Counted from the stretch's first letter, positions 47,000 through 58,979 are shown. The stretch is DNA of 64,000 nt from Euonymus europaeus (GCA_963580455.1 OY756966.1:24369001-24433000), one strand, 5' to 3'. Numbers and translations are program-made. The notes: a model not told the origin generated them from the letters alone.

Positions 47000-49408
47000 T
47001 CTTTTATATATATGCTCTATATAAAAACGGAATCACCATCAATTTTTGGTGAAATGCTACCATGTGGGCTGACCCTAGGAATCTCATGCTTAATGTTAAA
47101 TTTGTTTACAGATAATAAATGACATTAATATACGTATAGTAGGTACATGTATAAAGGGGTCACGACTATTGGACTTTCCTTATTCAAGAACCCAAGAATA
47201 ATGTGGACTTTGTTTTCAATTTAATTTAATAGAATTAATGGCTTCAATTATAGCCGTTTGAAATCCTACTTCATTCAATTTGCAGCTGTGACGAATTAGC
47301 CTTTTTAGACCTTTAGAAACCTAATGCCTGATGCATGCAACCTTAAACAATGTTTCTCCTCTCTGGCTTCTCTCCAACCAAACAAATTACCCATCGATGA
47401 TCCTCCTGCTTTTAGAGAGCCATGGACTACCACATCATAAATCTTAGACGACATCGATTAATCAGAGATACCATATCACAAATACGAGCTACTCCAGTAT
47501 ACAATTACTTGCTATTCAATTTTTTCGGCCATTAACCCTACTAATATGGTTCATTTATGTGTTTTTTTTCCAGGTCATTGGTCACATGGGGAACCAATCC
47601 TCCTACCTTTGTGTACGACTATTCATACCATTTTGTGATTCTCTTGGGTAAATTATGAATTATGTCTCTTCAATAATAGGGTGATAGAGTCCCTCTTACC
47701 TTATAAATTGTTTCTGCCCAAAATAATACCAACTCGCATCCTCCATATCTGCTGGTGCAATTGGGAACAACTATCGGTCTCTACCTTGCCTATTGGTTGT
47801 GGGATTTGTTATTGTGTTTCACATTTCAATCCCAATTTGTTCTTCGCGAAAGTTCCTCCTTTCTCTATTCTTGAATTAGAGCTCAGATTAGGCCCTTTAA
47901 AGTTGGAGAAAGCGGAAGATGCAAGAGAATGAACATTGGGTGATTTTCACAATTTGATTCAATATTCATGGCTCTGATCCGCTCTCCATATTTGATTGAT
48001 CTATTTTGGGATTTGTTAATATTTTCTTAGCATTTCCATCATCTCCATGAAGCTTCTCTCTTCTCTCTCTTTCAAAACTAGAGCCATGTTTTGATGTTTT
48101 ATTCCTATTTTTAATCTTTCACAAATGTCGTTGTAGTAAACTTTTTAGATGGTAATCCTAAATTCTCCAATTAGGAAAGAATTGTTAAGCTGGCGTTTTA
48201 ATGCTTGGTACGGAGAGTCAGATGCAACATTCATATTGTTGTAATTATCTACTTATGCTAATACTCATATCCCTTGGTTCTTTGTTTCGCTAATTTTGCT
48301 AATTTTGCAACTAATTTTGATATTGCAGCTCGGTTCTTTGTTTTTCATGTGCCACTGCTATCAATATCACAAAAGAGTTGATGGAGACAAAGATGATAAA
48401 AGTGGAAGTTGATGATGAGCAAGGGACTTCTGCAGCTCTGCACATCACCGAGCTGTAGGGAAATGGGTCTCATCACTTTAAAAAAAATATAGGTACTCAT
48501 GTGATGCTTAAAATTGAATAGCTTTTTGTACATGTATTCTTTAAGAACACCAATCAATTACATTGATGATCTTTATAGTATTGGATGGATTTTTTAAAAA
48601 TTCACTTGGATGGCTCTTGCTACACAATTTACCATAAATTAGTGGTTTCTGTACATTGTTTGCTTGGTACTTCAAGAGTCAAGCAATTGTGCCCTTATCA
48701 AATATGAACCAATGCCTTACAACTTACCATGACGTTACTCTACCAAAGTACCTCTGTTAATGGAAACGATAAAGACTCATCTGCATTTTTGAAAATAAAA
48801 ACATTTCAAAAATTGTGTTGTCAATCTCATAATTTTATTTTTAATATATCTGCTATTATTACACCTTTTATTCATTTATCTTTCACGGATTTTTTGGGCG
48901 AAAATAATGTTTTCTGCAGGTTTATATGATGGTACATGGGATCTGTTATTTCAAGATGATCAGTGATCACCTTGGAGTGCATCCTTCATCAATGATAAAA
49001 ATCAATTCTTTTAAAATAAATGATAATGTTAAGTTGAAGAAGTTCAAAGTTGTTAAATGGTTATTGGGAGAGTTGAGATCAGACAACTCCACTGTAGGAT
49101 AGAAAAAAAAAAGAAGGAAAAGAAAAATATTTATTATTATCGTATAAAAATTATCAACTTTCAACCATTCGAAAAATTGGGGTCATGAAACAATATTTAT
49201 TAAATGACTCAAAATTCTGATAAAATTACATTTTTAATTTGTATTACCTTATCAACTGTAAAATTCTCCCATATGTATTCATATATTTTAGGGAAATTAT
49301 TATAATTATTTTAAATAAAGATGACTATATGTATCTAAAGAAAAATGAAAGAAAAAAAATTAAGAAAAAATAAGAAACTGCTACCGCGCGTAGCGGGTAT
49401 TATACTAG
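47000..49408 (+). mobile_element. Probable non-autonomous Helitron, ~2.4 kb
   Basis: The right end reads TACCGC-GCGTA-GCGGGTA, then TTATACTAGT. That is a GC hairpin (one bulge) with CTAG about 10 bases later followed by T, the classic plant Helitron 3' terminus. The proposed left end is the TC after A at 46999, giving TCTTTTATATATATGCTCTA followed by TATAAAAACGGAAT, which resembles Helitron 5' ends but is less certain; 46994 is an alternative. No helicase is encoded. A short coding-like piece at about 48340-48457, after an AG acceptor-like site (TATTGCAG at 48329), reads ATAINITKELMETKMIKVEV and onward to HITEL and a stop. It may be a captured exon or remnant of the replication-protein gene. 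Confidence 0.6.
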
Positions 49409-50077
49409 TTGAAATAGACAGAGAACGCCAAACAAAGAGAAAGGACAAATAATGATGTCTTCCCACTTTCGGGGTGCCATGTGTCGGACGTCCAAGACAG
49501 ACCAATTCACTTTGATTTCCTTCTCGTAGACATTTTTAACCAATGTTTTTTTTTACTTTCAAATCCAAGACAGACGTCTCCTCTCTCTCTCTCTCTCTCT
49601 CTCTCCATATAAAATAGGAAAAAGAATATACTATCTTATTATATCACAGTGGACAAAATAGGGAAGGAGCATGTAATTATCTGACAAGAATATTAACAAC
49701 AATTAAGAGGTGGTGCTATATCTTAAGCTAATTTATTTGTTTACCTTACAAACCAAGAAACAAGAGATAATACATAAATCAACTTTCAGTCACTATTCAC
49801 TTAGAGATTTTCTATTCCTTAATTTAATCATTGAAACATTATTTGTCTCAACTTGATAATTGAAAGAATTTTTTTAGCACGACCTCATCAGTCGGCAGTT
49901 TGCCACCATTTCTGACTGTTCAAGATCTGTTTGGCAGGAGGAAAAAAAAATCCACACTTCCGTCGATTGATAAAACAAAAGGTCTTACGAGGAACTAATA
50001 AGTTTCATAATATCATACACACATTTACTTACTATATATTGCTTTCAACTAAAGAAGGCACAATAACAATTACAAAA
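49409..50077. other. Intergenic, no gene seen
   Basis: A (CT)n microsatellite lies at about 49578-49604. The last part is probably the 3' UTR of the minus-strand lectin receptor kinase that ends at 50078. Confidence 0.5.
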
Positions 50078-52132
50078 TTATCTAGGACTTGTGTGAGAAT
50101 TCAAAAGAGCTTTTGCAGATCCTGCTGACATTGTGGTATTCGTAGAGCAGCTGCTACAAGAACACTGAGTTCTATACTTGTCCGAATCTGTGGTTCCTAA
50201 CAGCGAAGATGTATTGCTGAATTTGCAAATATTAATTGGAGGAGCATAGTATGTTGGCACAGGCAATTTCCCAGGAAGGCTAGGCAATGGAGCTTCAAAA
50301 TTAAGCACATTCATCGCTTGCCTGATCGATGGCCGCAGAGTGTAGTCCGGATGACAGCACCATAACCCAACTGTGATTAAGCACTCCATTTGATTCTCAT
50401 CAAAATCGTTGTCTAATCTCTTGTCCACAGCGTCCAGAAATCGGCCTTGTCCATATAAGTCCCAAACCCACTCTATAAGCCTCACTCTACTTGGTTCTTG
50501 CCTTGGTTCCACAGGCCTTCGTCCGCAGGCTATTTCAAGAGCAACAACTCCAAAGCTGTAAACATCAGATTCCTTGCTAGCCTTACCAGTTGTCACACAT
50601 TCTGGGGCTAAGTACCCCATCGTGCCGGCCAACACAGTTGTTTGCGAGCCCAAGTCATGATCAACAAGTCTTGCAAGCCCGAAATCGCCTAACTTGGTAT
50701 TGAAATTTGAGTCCAACATTACATTGCTGGACTTGATGTCTCTGTGGACAACACATTGTTCCCATTCTTCATGAAGATACAGCAATGCAGATGCCAAACC
50801 AATTGCTATTTTGTACCTGATTGTCCATGTCAATGGAACTTTTTTCCCTCCGAAGATATGCGAATCAAGGCTTCCATTAGGCATGAATTCATAGACAAGC
50901 AGTAACTCGCCGCGCTGGTGGCACCATCCGATGAGTTGAACCAAGTTTCTGTGCCTTAACTTGCTGATTACCCTCACTTCTGATATGTACTCCTTCTTGC
51001 CTTGCTTTGATCCTTTCGATACCCTCTTCACCGCAACTTCTGTGCTCGATTCACTCAACAAACCCTTATAAACACCCCCAAATCCTCCCTCTCCAAGCTT
51101 CCCTTGTTCGGAGAAATTGTTCGTTGCACTGCTAAGTTCGCGGTATGTGAATCTTTTAGGCCCGGTGCCCTTCTCAAAGTCATCATCTATTGCGTCGTCA
51201 ATGCCATAATCTTCATCTTTATGTTCACATCCCTGCCTTCTTTTACAGTATATGAACCAAAACAGGCCTAACCCACAACCCAAGACACCAAGACCCCCAA
51301 CTAAACCAATCACAAGTTCTATTTTATTACTGGCCTTTTTCTTTCTCTCCTCCAAGGTTGAATTAAATTTCCATGAAAGAATGTTATGGGTTTCCACCCA
51401 CTGACCTGTAGCAGCAGAGAATCCTATCCTAACCCATTCAGGCAAAACCTTGCTCAAATCAATACTGTATGAAAGGCTAGAATTTCCACTAAACTTTGGA
51501 TTATTAGCATAAGTTAGAAAGACACTTAGATTTCTTGTAGTGGAATTGTAACTTACCCAAGCATTTGCTGTCGATCCATTCTTAATACTGCTTCTCCAAG
51601 TGACATTTGTGACTGAAATAATTGAATTCACATTGATTCCTACATGATCATCGCTGGGATCCCATGGATTCTTGTAGCTATCAAACTCAACTGCCACAAT
51701 TTGATTACTAGTACGATTACCGAAAGCTGTTTCGGGATTAAACAGAGCTAGGAAACCACCAGATGAATTTTGTGGGATTTGGGAATCAAATGGAGCAAGA
51801 AAGAATGAAATCCCATCACCATACAAGTTGAGATCAACAGCTTGTATGATGAAGGAGAAGTGGGTGGTGAAGTCTGTGACTTTGCCTGTTTTGGAGTCCC
51901 AAATATGCACAGGTTGTGAATATGAAACTCTACCAACACTGCTTGCTAGGCTTGCATCTGCTTGGTTCTTTGTGATCTGAAGAACTGCTCCTGAAGAGAA
52001 GGAATCTCCTTGGAATTCAATCTCTGGCATGTTTGTGTGGAATGTTGAGAAGTTGAAGAAGAGTGATTCTGCATTGAGAACCATTAACAGCAAGACAAGA
52101 AGACGAAGAAGCCATGGATGTAAGAAAGACAT
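50078..52132 (-). CDS. L-type lectin receptor kinase 1 of cluster, 684 aa, intronless
   Basis: This is a plasma-membrane receptor-like Ser/Thr kinase with an extracellular legume-lectin domain; the family is linked to defence and stress sensing. Signal peptide about 1-23. Legume-lectin domain about 24-256, with the metal-site block VEFDSYKNPWDPSDDHVGIN (148-167). TM about 271-296, followed by a basic stop-transfer CKRRQ. An acidic juxtamembrane stretch (DDAIDDDFE) follows. Kinase about 340-610: Gly loop LGEGGFGGV (346-354), Lys369, HRD 463-465 (RD kinase), DFG 483-485, APE 509-511. All catalytic residues are present. It is the most diverged of the four (WCCHPDYTLRPS, Cys-rich C-terminal tail CSCSSCSTN). 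It resembles the LecRK-IX group. Confidence 0.93.
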   Translation of the reverse strand: MSFLHPWLLRLLVLLLMVLNAESLFFNFSTFHTNMPEIEFQGDSFSSGAVLQITKNQADASLASSVGRVSYSQPVHIWDSKTGKVTDFTTHFSFIIQAVDLNLYGDGISFFLAPFDSQIPQNSSGGFLALFNPETAFGNRTSNQIVAVEFDSYKNPWDPSDDHVGINVNSIISVTNVTWRSSIKNGSTANAWVSYNSTTRNLSVFLTYANNPKFSGNSSLSYSIDLSKVLPEWVRIGFSAATGQWVETHNILSWKFNSTLEERKKKASNKIELVIGLVGGLGVLGCGLGLFWFIYCKRRQGCEHKDEDYGIDDAIDDDFEKGTGPKRFTYRELSSATNNFSEQGKLGEGGFGGVYKGLLSESSTEVAVKRVSKGSKQGKKEYISEVRVISKLRHRNLVQLIGWCHQRGELLLVYEFMPNGSLDSHIFGGKKVPLTWTIRYKIAIGLASALLYLHEEWEQCVVHRDIKSSNVMLDSNFNTKLGDFGLARLVDHDLGSQTTVLAGTMGYLAPECVTTGKASKESDVYSFGVVALEIACGRRPVEPRQEPSRVRLIEWVWDLYGQGRFLDAVDKRLDNDFDENQMECLITVGLWCCHPDYTLRPSIRQAMNVLNFEAPLPSLPGKLPVPTYYAPPINICKFSNTSSLLGTTDSDKYRTQCSCSSCSTNTTMSAGSAKALLNSHTSPR

Positions 52133-53328
52133 GATTGAAAAGGCATGCAGAGGACGGAGAGGATGAAAGGTGCAAGGACTACGGGTAGTTCAACTAAATG
52201 GTTTTCTTATTTCATGGTTAAACTAGATTAATTATTTAATTAATTTGATTAGGTGAAAGGCATTTGAATTGACAACATATAAACCGTCAAATAAATTACT
52301 TGGTCTATCCGCTTTATGAGCACTTGATCAAAGTTTTGAGTTGGTAAATTGTGTTTATCAGCACAATCTTGATCGAGATTCGATTCTATCGCTGATTACT
52401 GGTTATCAAAGCTGATTGATTAAAGTTAAATGAGTCCGGCCGAAATTAGCTTATTCATATGTTGGGTTATGTAGATGCTCCATTTGGTGGCATGCCCAAT
52501 GATTGTCATTGGACTTAAATCTAGTTTGGAGACAGAGAGAAGAAGACAGAGAATAAAATTCTGTCTCATAATATAAAATTGAATCAAAACAATAGTAAAT
52601 TGTACCACAATACAACGCAAGAAATGTCATTGCCGTCTAAGTTTTCCTGGAATGTGAGGTGACGGTACGGCATATTTAGTATCTATAATGGCATATTGTC
52701 TTCTACTGCTAGTTTTGCTGTTTTGGAGCTGGTATTGGCCTATTGTGAAAGTTGGTTCTACTCTTCAGTTAGCTAATTTTTTTATGAACACTCATAAGTC
52801 ATACCTTTACTCGCTTTCGGTTTCTACATGACAAATTTTCGATGATCTCTATGCAATCATCTTTAGTTCGAGAGAGGGTATGAATTGTCAGTGTTGTCGG
52901 TGATCCCGACATTGATATTTAAGTCATGTGTTTGTATGTGTTTGTATATAAGTAAAACATCCGTAACCATAAATGTTAATAAGAAAATATGGTTTTCTCA
53001 CAATCTGCAGATGCTATTGAGTGAGGGATTTGAATCTAGCTTCCTGTTCACTCAAAATTTGTTCTCTTGAAATAGAAGGTTATTGCTTGTTCATTGGTCT
53101 GACTGGTTCCCTTTCAAGCGTTCAATATTTTACTTTTACTTATTATGATGTTTTTGAGCTGGTAATGAAGTGGGAATCTGTTTCTTTATTTTGCTAATAA
53201 AGTACTTAAAACAAGTGACAGAGTTGATGCAAAAAATTCCACGTTCTTTTTTACAGCATTTCTGCTTAAACATGAAGGTTCATTCACACATCATTTACAT
53301 AATAACAAAGTGAGATGAAATCATTCAT
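52133..53328. other. Intergenic between lectin kinases 1 and 2, no gene seen
   Basis: This is the upstream region of lectin kinase 1 and the 3' flank of kinase 2. No supported coding region or repeat. Confidence 0.5.
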
Positions 53329-55290
53329 TTAGCGACCGCATTCAAGGCTTGAGTAAGACTCCAAAAGTTCATCGGTGCTGGTTGGAGATGATAGTGGACG
53401 AGCATGAAATGCAAGCGCAGGCATCTGCATTGGGAGATCTGGCAGTGGAGCCTCAAAATTTAGAACTTGGATAGCTTGCCTCATTGAAGGCCTTATACGG
53501 TGGTCGGGATGAGCACACCAGAGTCCAACAATCATCAAGTAATGCACTTGTCTGTTGTCGAAACCCCCGCGCAATCTCTCATCAACAGCCAAAAGAAGAT
53601 CTCCACGACCGTAATGATTCCAAATCCACTCTACCAAACCAATTCTTGAGTTATTTTCTACGATATTGGTAGCCTTTCTCCCAGTGGCAATTTCCAGGAT
53701 CACCACTCCAAAGCTGTACACATCTGATTCTTTGCTAGCCCTGCCAGTGCATACATATTCAGGAGCCATGTAGCCTAAAGTTCCTGCTAACCCAGTTGAC
53801 ATAAGACTTACCTCATGGTCGATGAGTCGAGCCAACCCAAAATCACCAAGTTTGACTATGAAACTAGAATCCAACATTATGTTACTTGATTTGATATCGC
53901 GATGCACTACACACTGTTCCCACTCTTCGTGAAGATAAAGCAATCCGGAGGCTATTCCAAGAGCTATCTTGTACCTCAAAACCCAAGTTATGGGAGGTTT
54001 CTTGCCAAATAGGTGAGAGTCAAGGCTTCCATTTGGCATGAACTCATAAGCGAGAAGGAATTCACGTTTATCATGGCACCAGCCAATGAGCTGAACCAGA
54101 TTCCGGTGCCTTAAACGGCTAATGACCCTTATTTCAGTTATATACTCCTTTCTCCCCTGTTTAGAACCTCTTGAAATCTTCTTCACAGCAACTGGAATAT
54201 CATTCAAGTATCCTTTATAGACCGCACCAAATCCTCCTTCACCCAATTTTCTTTCACTTGAGAAGTTGTTTGTTGCTGAAGCAAGATCCTTGTACGAGAA
54301 CCTTCTTGGTCCTGCTTCCCTCTCAAGATCTTCATTCATCGATGTCAAGTTCATCGTCGTCTCTTCTGTTTCCATCCTGTTCTGCTTCCTCTTCCACAGA
54401 ACAGCAGATGCTATTATCACCCCGGCTATCACAGCTCCTACTAGTGAAACTGCTAGACCTACTATTGGTCTCCTTGTTCTAGCATGATTTTCCCTTGTCT
54501 CCTTGATATTCAAACTCGAATGGAACTCCCATGAATTCAAATTATGTCGTTCCATGTTATAACCTGTGGCAGCTGAAAATCCAATCGAGACCCACTCCGG
54601 TAAAACCTCCATAAGGTCGATGATGTAGGAAATGCTAGAATTCTCATTGGGATCATTGGTTGCCTGAAAGGTCCACAACACACTCAAATTCTTAGTTGTT
54701 GCATTGTATGTAATCCATACATCAGCATTATCATTACTGTGAAGGGTAACATTCCAAAATGCGGTAACTTCAGAAGCAATTGAGTTCTTGTTGATACCAA
54801 CGTGCTCATAAGGAGGATCCCATTCGGGATTCGAAAAAGTGTCGAACTCTACATGAACAATCTGATTCTTGGAAGAGCCACTTGTTGTGGTGTTATATAG
54901 ACCTAAGTAAGCATCAGCTGAATTCAGTGGGATTGAGAATCCCACAGGAGCGATGAAGAAAGCAAGTCCTGCAGAATAATTGTGTAAGGCACGACCTTCT
55001 ATGTCAATAGTAAAGGAGAAATGGGTATTGAAGTCGGCGAGTTTTCTGGTATCGGGGTCCCAAAGAGGCACTTTTTGTGAATACGTAGCTCTACCGATGT
55101 GGCAAAAGTAATATTCACTGGTAAAATCAATGACTCCAACATAAGTAGTTGCATCTCCTTCATAGATTATGCTGAGGTCATTTGGATCAAAGCGATTTAT
55201 CTGGAACGAAATAGACTCAGCAGTTGGAAGAAAGAACGGGAAGAGAAAGCATAAGGAGCCAAGTAAACACGGCAAGAGAGAATTATTCAT
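53329..55290 (-). CDS. L-type lectin receptor kinase 2 of cluster, 653 aa, intronless
   Basis: Start taken at 55290 (MNNSLLPCLLGS), which puts the hydrophobic signal core directly after it; an in-frame ATG at 55308 would add six residues. Signal peptide about 1-26. Legume-lectin domain 27-258, with HVEFDTFSNPEWDPPYEHVG (146-165) as the metal-site block. TM about 276-299 followed by KRKQNR. Kinase about 343-615: LGEGGFGAV (349-357), VAVKK with Lys370, VVHRDIKSSN with HRD 463-465, DFG 483-485, GYMAPEY. All catalytic residues are intact. It is a close paralogue of copies 3 and 4: all share the linker (N/I)EDLER(E/G)AGPRRF before the kinase. Confidence 0.93.
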   Translation of the reverse strand: MNNSLLPCLLGSLCFLFPFFLPTAESISFQINRFDPNDLSIIYEGDATTYVGVIDFTSEYYFCHIGRATYSQKVPLWDPDTRKLADFNTHFSFTIDIEGRALHNYSAGLAFFIAPVGFSIPLNSADAYLGLYNTTTSGSSKNQIVHVEFDTFSNPEWDPPYEHVGINKNSIASEVTAFWNVTLHSNDNADVWITYNATTKNLSVLWTFQATNDPNENSSISYIIDLMEVLPEWVSIGFSAATGYNMERHNLNSWEFHSSLNIKETRENHARTRRPIVGLAVSLVGAVIAGVIIASAVLWKRKQNRMETEETTMNLTSMNEDLEREAGPRRFSYKDLASATNNFSSERKLGEGGFGAVYKGYLNDIPVAVKKISRGSKQGRKEYITEIRVISRLRHRNLVQLIGWCHDKREFLLAYEFMPNGSLDSHLFGKKPPITWVLRYKIALGIASGLLYLHEEWEQCVVHRDIKSSNIMLDSSFIVKLGDFGLARLIDHEVSLMSTGLAGTLGYMAPEYVCTGRASKESDVYSFGVVILEIATGRKATNIVENNSRIGLVEWIWNHYGRGDLLLAVDERLRGGFDNRQVHYLMIVGLWCAHPDHRIRPSMRQAIQVLNFEAPLPDLPMQMPALAFHARPLSSPTSTDELLESYSSLECGR

Positions 55291-57041
55291 GGAAAATAGA
55301 CAGAACATGCAGCAGACTTCTGCAGTTTCACTGTTATATATGCTTAGGCTTCAACTGTCTATTGAAATAAAAAATTTCGTAAGGAGGAATTCATATCCAC
55401 AAAAATGTAATAGAAAGATTTGGTCAGCTGATCAGTCACAAGAGTATGGTCAGGACTCAATGTCGAAACACATTATCAAGCATGCAACTAAGATGACTAT
55501 TCTAAACAATCAGAAAAGACCAAATAGAAATACTACTTATATGTTTCAACCAATCTTCAGTCTGATCTGACTGAATCAGCTTGTTGGGCAACCAGTCTCA
55601 TGCCAGTCAGTAGTTATGCAGTCAAGACTTACATTTCAGGAGAAAAATGCTTCTGGTGTAGTATTTATCTCAAAAAGTTGACTATACGTAGCTGGTGTAA
55701 ATTAAGAGATTTTTTTAAACTCTGAAAGTTTGAAAGGAACATTTAAACCTCTCCCAATACTTAATTAAGTTAGATCTGATAATAACATGCCTACAAAGTA
55801 ATTCTGGCCAAGTCAATTCTTAGACTTGCAATATATTGTTGAAATTTTATGCAACATTCTAATGTTATTAAGGATTAGAGAGTAATTAAGTATATGTTAA
55901 GACTTAAGATGGGCCTAATTCATTGCCGGGTCAAAGTTGTATAAGGTATTCAAAGATATTTATCACATCATGCAACACAACTTGATTTGTATAAACAAAT
56001 AAACATCATTATCCTTTGATGTTAAGCTAATGTCACGTTAGTATGACATCATGACCATAGAATGCTTTCGTGCTTAAGCGTCACCATGGATGAGGATGAG
56101 TTTGTAAATTACCAAGGAAAAGTATTTATGTATATATATATATATATATATGGTGATACCGGAGAAGAACATGGCTTCACCTCGAAAAGAAATGCAGTTT
56201 CTAAGGACTTGAACTTGGTCAAGGATGTGATCTGGAGAGAGAAATGGCTTTAGCCAATAAGACCAATATTAGTGTATATATATATAAATAACAATAAGAA
56301 ATATCAATATTTTATTATATTACATGTCTAGTTCATTAGCGATAATGTTTTTCTTAAATTATACATTAATAGAAGTGTTTGGCTTCGGATTTGTTAATTA
56401 GTATGATTGTTTACAAATCAACTTTTATATACATAATTAAGTAACATAATCTTTTATTTGGAATTTTCTCGGAGCAAATTCTTCTGGGTAAGAAATCCAG
56501 TTGATCAGGTTTGAACTTGGGTGGAAGCGGTTGTTGTTGCATGTTTTGCAATGTTTAAAGGGACTTCCCGTAGTTAGCATTTGTTTAGATAAGATTTGTT
56601 GGTGTGCATATTAGAAATATAAAAAGATTTTTCTTTTGTTTCATTTCAATGTTGACACTCTTCTGCATACATTTTTAATAATGAATTCAACTTTCAGTAC
56701 TGAAGTTTCCTTCAATATAAAGTAAACTATAGTGTTTGAAATTGAAACTTGATGATCAAGTTGTGGAATGATTCATCAACAATTATCATACGAGCCTTTA
56801 TCCCAAAAGTTTGGGGTCGTCTACATGAGTTTATGAAAAAATTAAAGGGAATCCGCCCATTTAGACTCATGTAGACACATTCTATTAACCCTATGTCTAA
56901 TCATGGTGTCAACCAATTCAGTTAATCTACTTGTAAGTGACCCTATGTTCGAAGTTTATATATCATAATACTATCATCATCATCTATATATACAACTTAA
57001 AAAGCAGTAGTTCTGTAACCTCTCATTTCTTGACTGTTGTC
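55291..57041. other. Shared upstream region between divergent lectin kinases 2 and 3
   Basis: This is 1.75 kb between two divergent start codons. A (TA)n tract lies at 56131-56150. A probable TATA box (CTATATATACAAC) lies at about 56983-56995 for kinase 3. A likely retroelement tail at 56787-56900 is listed separately. No gene is seen. Confidence 0.5.
56787..56905 (-). mobile_element. Possible RTE-type LINE 3'-tail remnant
   Basis: The stretch GAGCCTTTATCCCAAAAGTT followed by TGGGGTCGTCTACATGAG resembles the conserved 3'-terminal sequence of plant RTE-type LINEs (CCTTATCCCA...TGGGGTCGGCTACATG). Orientation is uncertain and no reverse transcriptase is nearby, so only a short dead fragment would remain. 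The resemblance is from memory of the family, not a search. Confidence 0.4.
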
Positions 57042-58979
57042 ATGGAAACCTCTTTCTTTGTTTTTCTCTTCTGCTTTTTCTATGTTCTTCTTCCCTATGC
57101 TTATTCAGTTTCTTTCCAAATTTCTCGATTTGATCCCAGCGATGACAAAATAGTATATGAAGGTGATGCAAGGCCTAATGTTGGAGCCATTGATTTCACA
57201 AGCCTTAGTTACTTCTGTCACATTGGTAGAGCCACCTATGCACAGAAAGTGCCACTCTGGGAGCCTAAATCCAACAAGCTAACAGACTTCACTACTCGTT
57301 TTTCGTTCAGCATCGACACCCAAAATCAATCATTGTATGCAGCAGGCCTAGCTTTCTTCCTTGCTCCTGCTGGATTTCCTATCCCAGTGAATTCCATTGG
57401 TGGGTTCTTAGGCCTTTACAACACCACAACAAGTGACTCTTCTACAAATAAAATCGTTCACGTTGAGTTTGACACATTCTCTAATCTGCAATGGGATCCT
57501 CCATATCAACATGTTGGGATCAACAAAGATTCCATTGCTTCAGCAAACACAACAGCTTGGAATGCGAGCTTCCACAGCAATGATAACGCAGATGTACTCA
57601 TCACATACAATTCTACTACAAAGAATTTTAGTGTGTCATGGACTTATGAATCAACCAATAATCCTCGGGAGAATTCTAGCCTGTCTCTCATCATTGATCT
57701 TCGAGAGGTTCTACCTGAATGGATCACGATTGGATTTTCGGCTGCAACAAGTTATATATTCGAACGACATTTGGTTTCATCTTGGGAGTTCAGTTCAAGT
57801 TTGGATATAAAGGAAGCACATGAAAAAGAAGAGAGAATTTTAGGCCTTACTGTTGGTCTACCGGTTTCATTTGGTGTCTTGCTTGTTGGAGCAATTGTAG
57901 TCTTTGGTATTTGGTGGAGAAGGAAGAAGCAAGAGGCGGAGGCAACAACGGAGACAGTGAATTTAACATCAGTCAATGAAGATCTTGAAAGAGGAGCAGG
58001 ACCAAGAAGGTTTTCTTACAAAGAACTTATGTCAGCTACCAACAACTTCTCAAATGACGAGAAACTTGGAGCAGGAGGATTTGGTGCCGTTTACAAAGGG
58101 TACTTAAGTGATCTGAATATTCCTGTAGCTGTCAAGAAGATTTTAAGGGGTTCTAAACAGGGGAAAAAGGAGTATATAACTGAGATAAGGATCATCAGCC
58201 GTTTGAGACACCGGAATCTGGTGCAGCTCTTGGGTTGGTGCCACGACAGAGGCGAATTCCTTATTGTTTATGAATTCATGTCCAATGGTAGCCTTGATTC
58301 TCATCTCTTTGGGAACAAGACTCCTCTCACTTGGGTTTTGAGGTACAAGATAGTCCTTGGAATAGCCTCAGGATTGCTCTATCTTCACGAAGAATGGTCA
58401 CAATGTGTGGTGCACCGCGATATCAAATCAAGCAATATAATGTTGGATTCAAGTTTTAATGTTAAGCTCGGTGACTTTGGTTTAGCCAAGCTCATGGACC
58501 ATGAGCTAGGTCCGCTCACAACTGGATTAGCAGGAACATTTGGTTACTTGGCTCCTGAATATATAAGCATGGGCAGGGCTAGTAAAGAATCTGATGTGTA
58601 CAGCTTTGGAGTGGTGGCATTAGAAATAGCCACCGGAAAAATGGCTGTCAATCCTACCGATCAGAGCCCGGAAATGAGTTTGCTAGAGAGGATTTGGGGT
58701 CTTTATGGAAGTGGCAATCTCATATCATCGGCCGATCAGAGACTGCGTATGGACTTTGACAGGAAACAAGTAGAGTGTTTGATGGTTGTTGGACTTTGGT
58801 GTGCTCATCCTGATCACAGTATGAGGCCTTCAATAAGACAAGCTATTCAGGTGCTGAACTTTGAGGCAGAGATGCCTAATCTTCCTACAACAATGCCTGT
58901 TCCTACGTTTCATGCGCCTACCTCTTCAAGTTCTGCTGAACCTTTAGTAAGCAGTTCAATCCTTGAAATCGGTCGTTAA
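57042..58979 (+). CDS. L-type lectin receptor kinase 3 of cluster, 645 aa, intronless, opposite strand
   Basis: Start at 57042 (METSFFVFLFCF), directly before the signal core; the frame is open further upstream from 56937, but that stretch is not signal-peptide-like. Signal peptide about 1-22. Legume lectin about 23-252, with HVEFDTFSNLQWDPPYQHVG (140-159). TM about 267-292, then WWRRKK. Kinase about 335-610: Gly loop LGAGGFGAV (342-350; Ala replaces the usual Glu), Lys365, HRD 458-460, DFG 477-479, GYLAPEY. Catalytically complete. It is the only plus-strand member, so an inversion or inverted duplication occurred within the cluster. Confidence 0.93.
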   Translation: METSFFVFLFCFFYVLLPYAYSVSFQISRFDPSDDKIVYEGDARPNVGAIDFTSLSYFCHIGRATYAQKVPLWEPKSNKLTDFTTRFSFSIDTQNQSLYAAGLAFFLAPAGFPIPVNSIGGFLGLYNTTTSDSSTNKIVHVEFDTFSNLQWDPPYQHVGINKDSIASANTTAWNASFHSNDNADVLITYNSTTKNFSVSWTYESTNNPRENSSLSLIIDLREVLPEWITIGFSAATSYIFERHLVSSWEFSSSLDIKEAHEKEERILGLTVGLPVSFGVLLVGAIVVFGIWWRRKKQEAEATTETVNLTSVNEDLERGAGPRRFSYKELMSATNNFSNDEKLGAGGFGAVYKGYLSDLNIPVAVKKILRGSKQGKKEYITEIRIISRLRHRNLVQLLGWCHDRGEFLIVYEFMSNGSLDSHLFGNKTPLTWVLRYKIVLGIASGLLYLHEEWSQCVVHRDIKSSNIMLDSSFNVKLGDFGLAKLMDHELGPLTTGLAGTFGYLAPEYISMGRASKESDVYSFGVVALEIATGKMAVNPTDQSPEMSLLERIWGLYGSGNLISSADQRLRMDFDRKQVECLMVVGLWCAHPDHSMRPSIRQAIQVLNFEAEMPNLPTTMPVPTFHAPTSSSSAEPLVSSSILEIGR

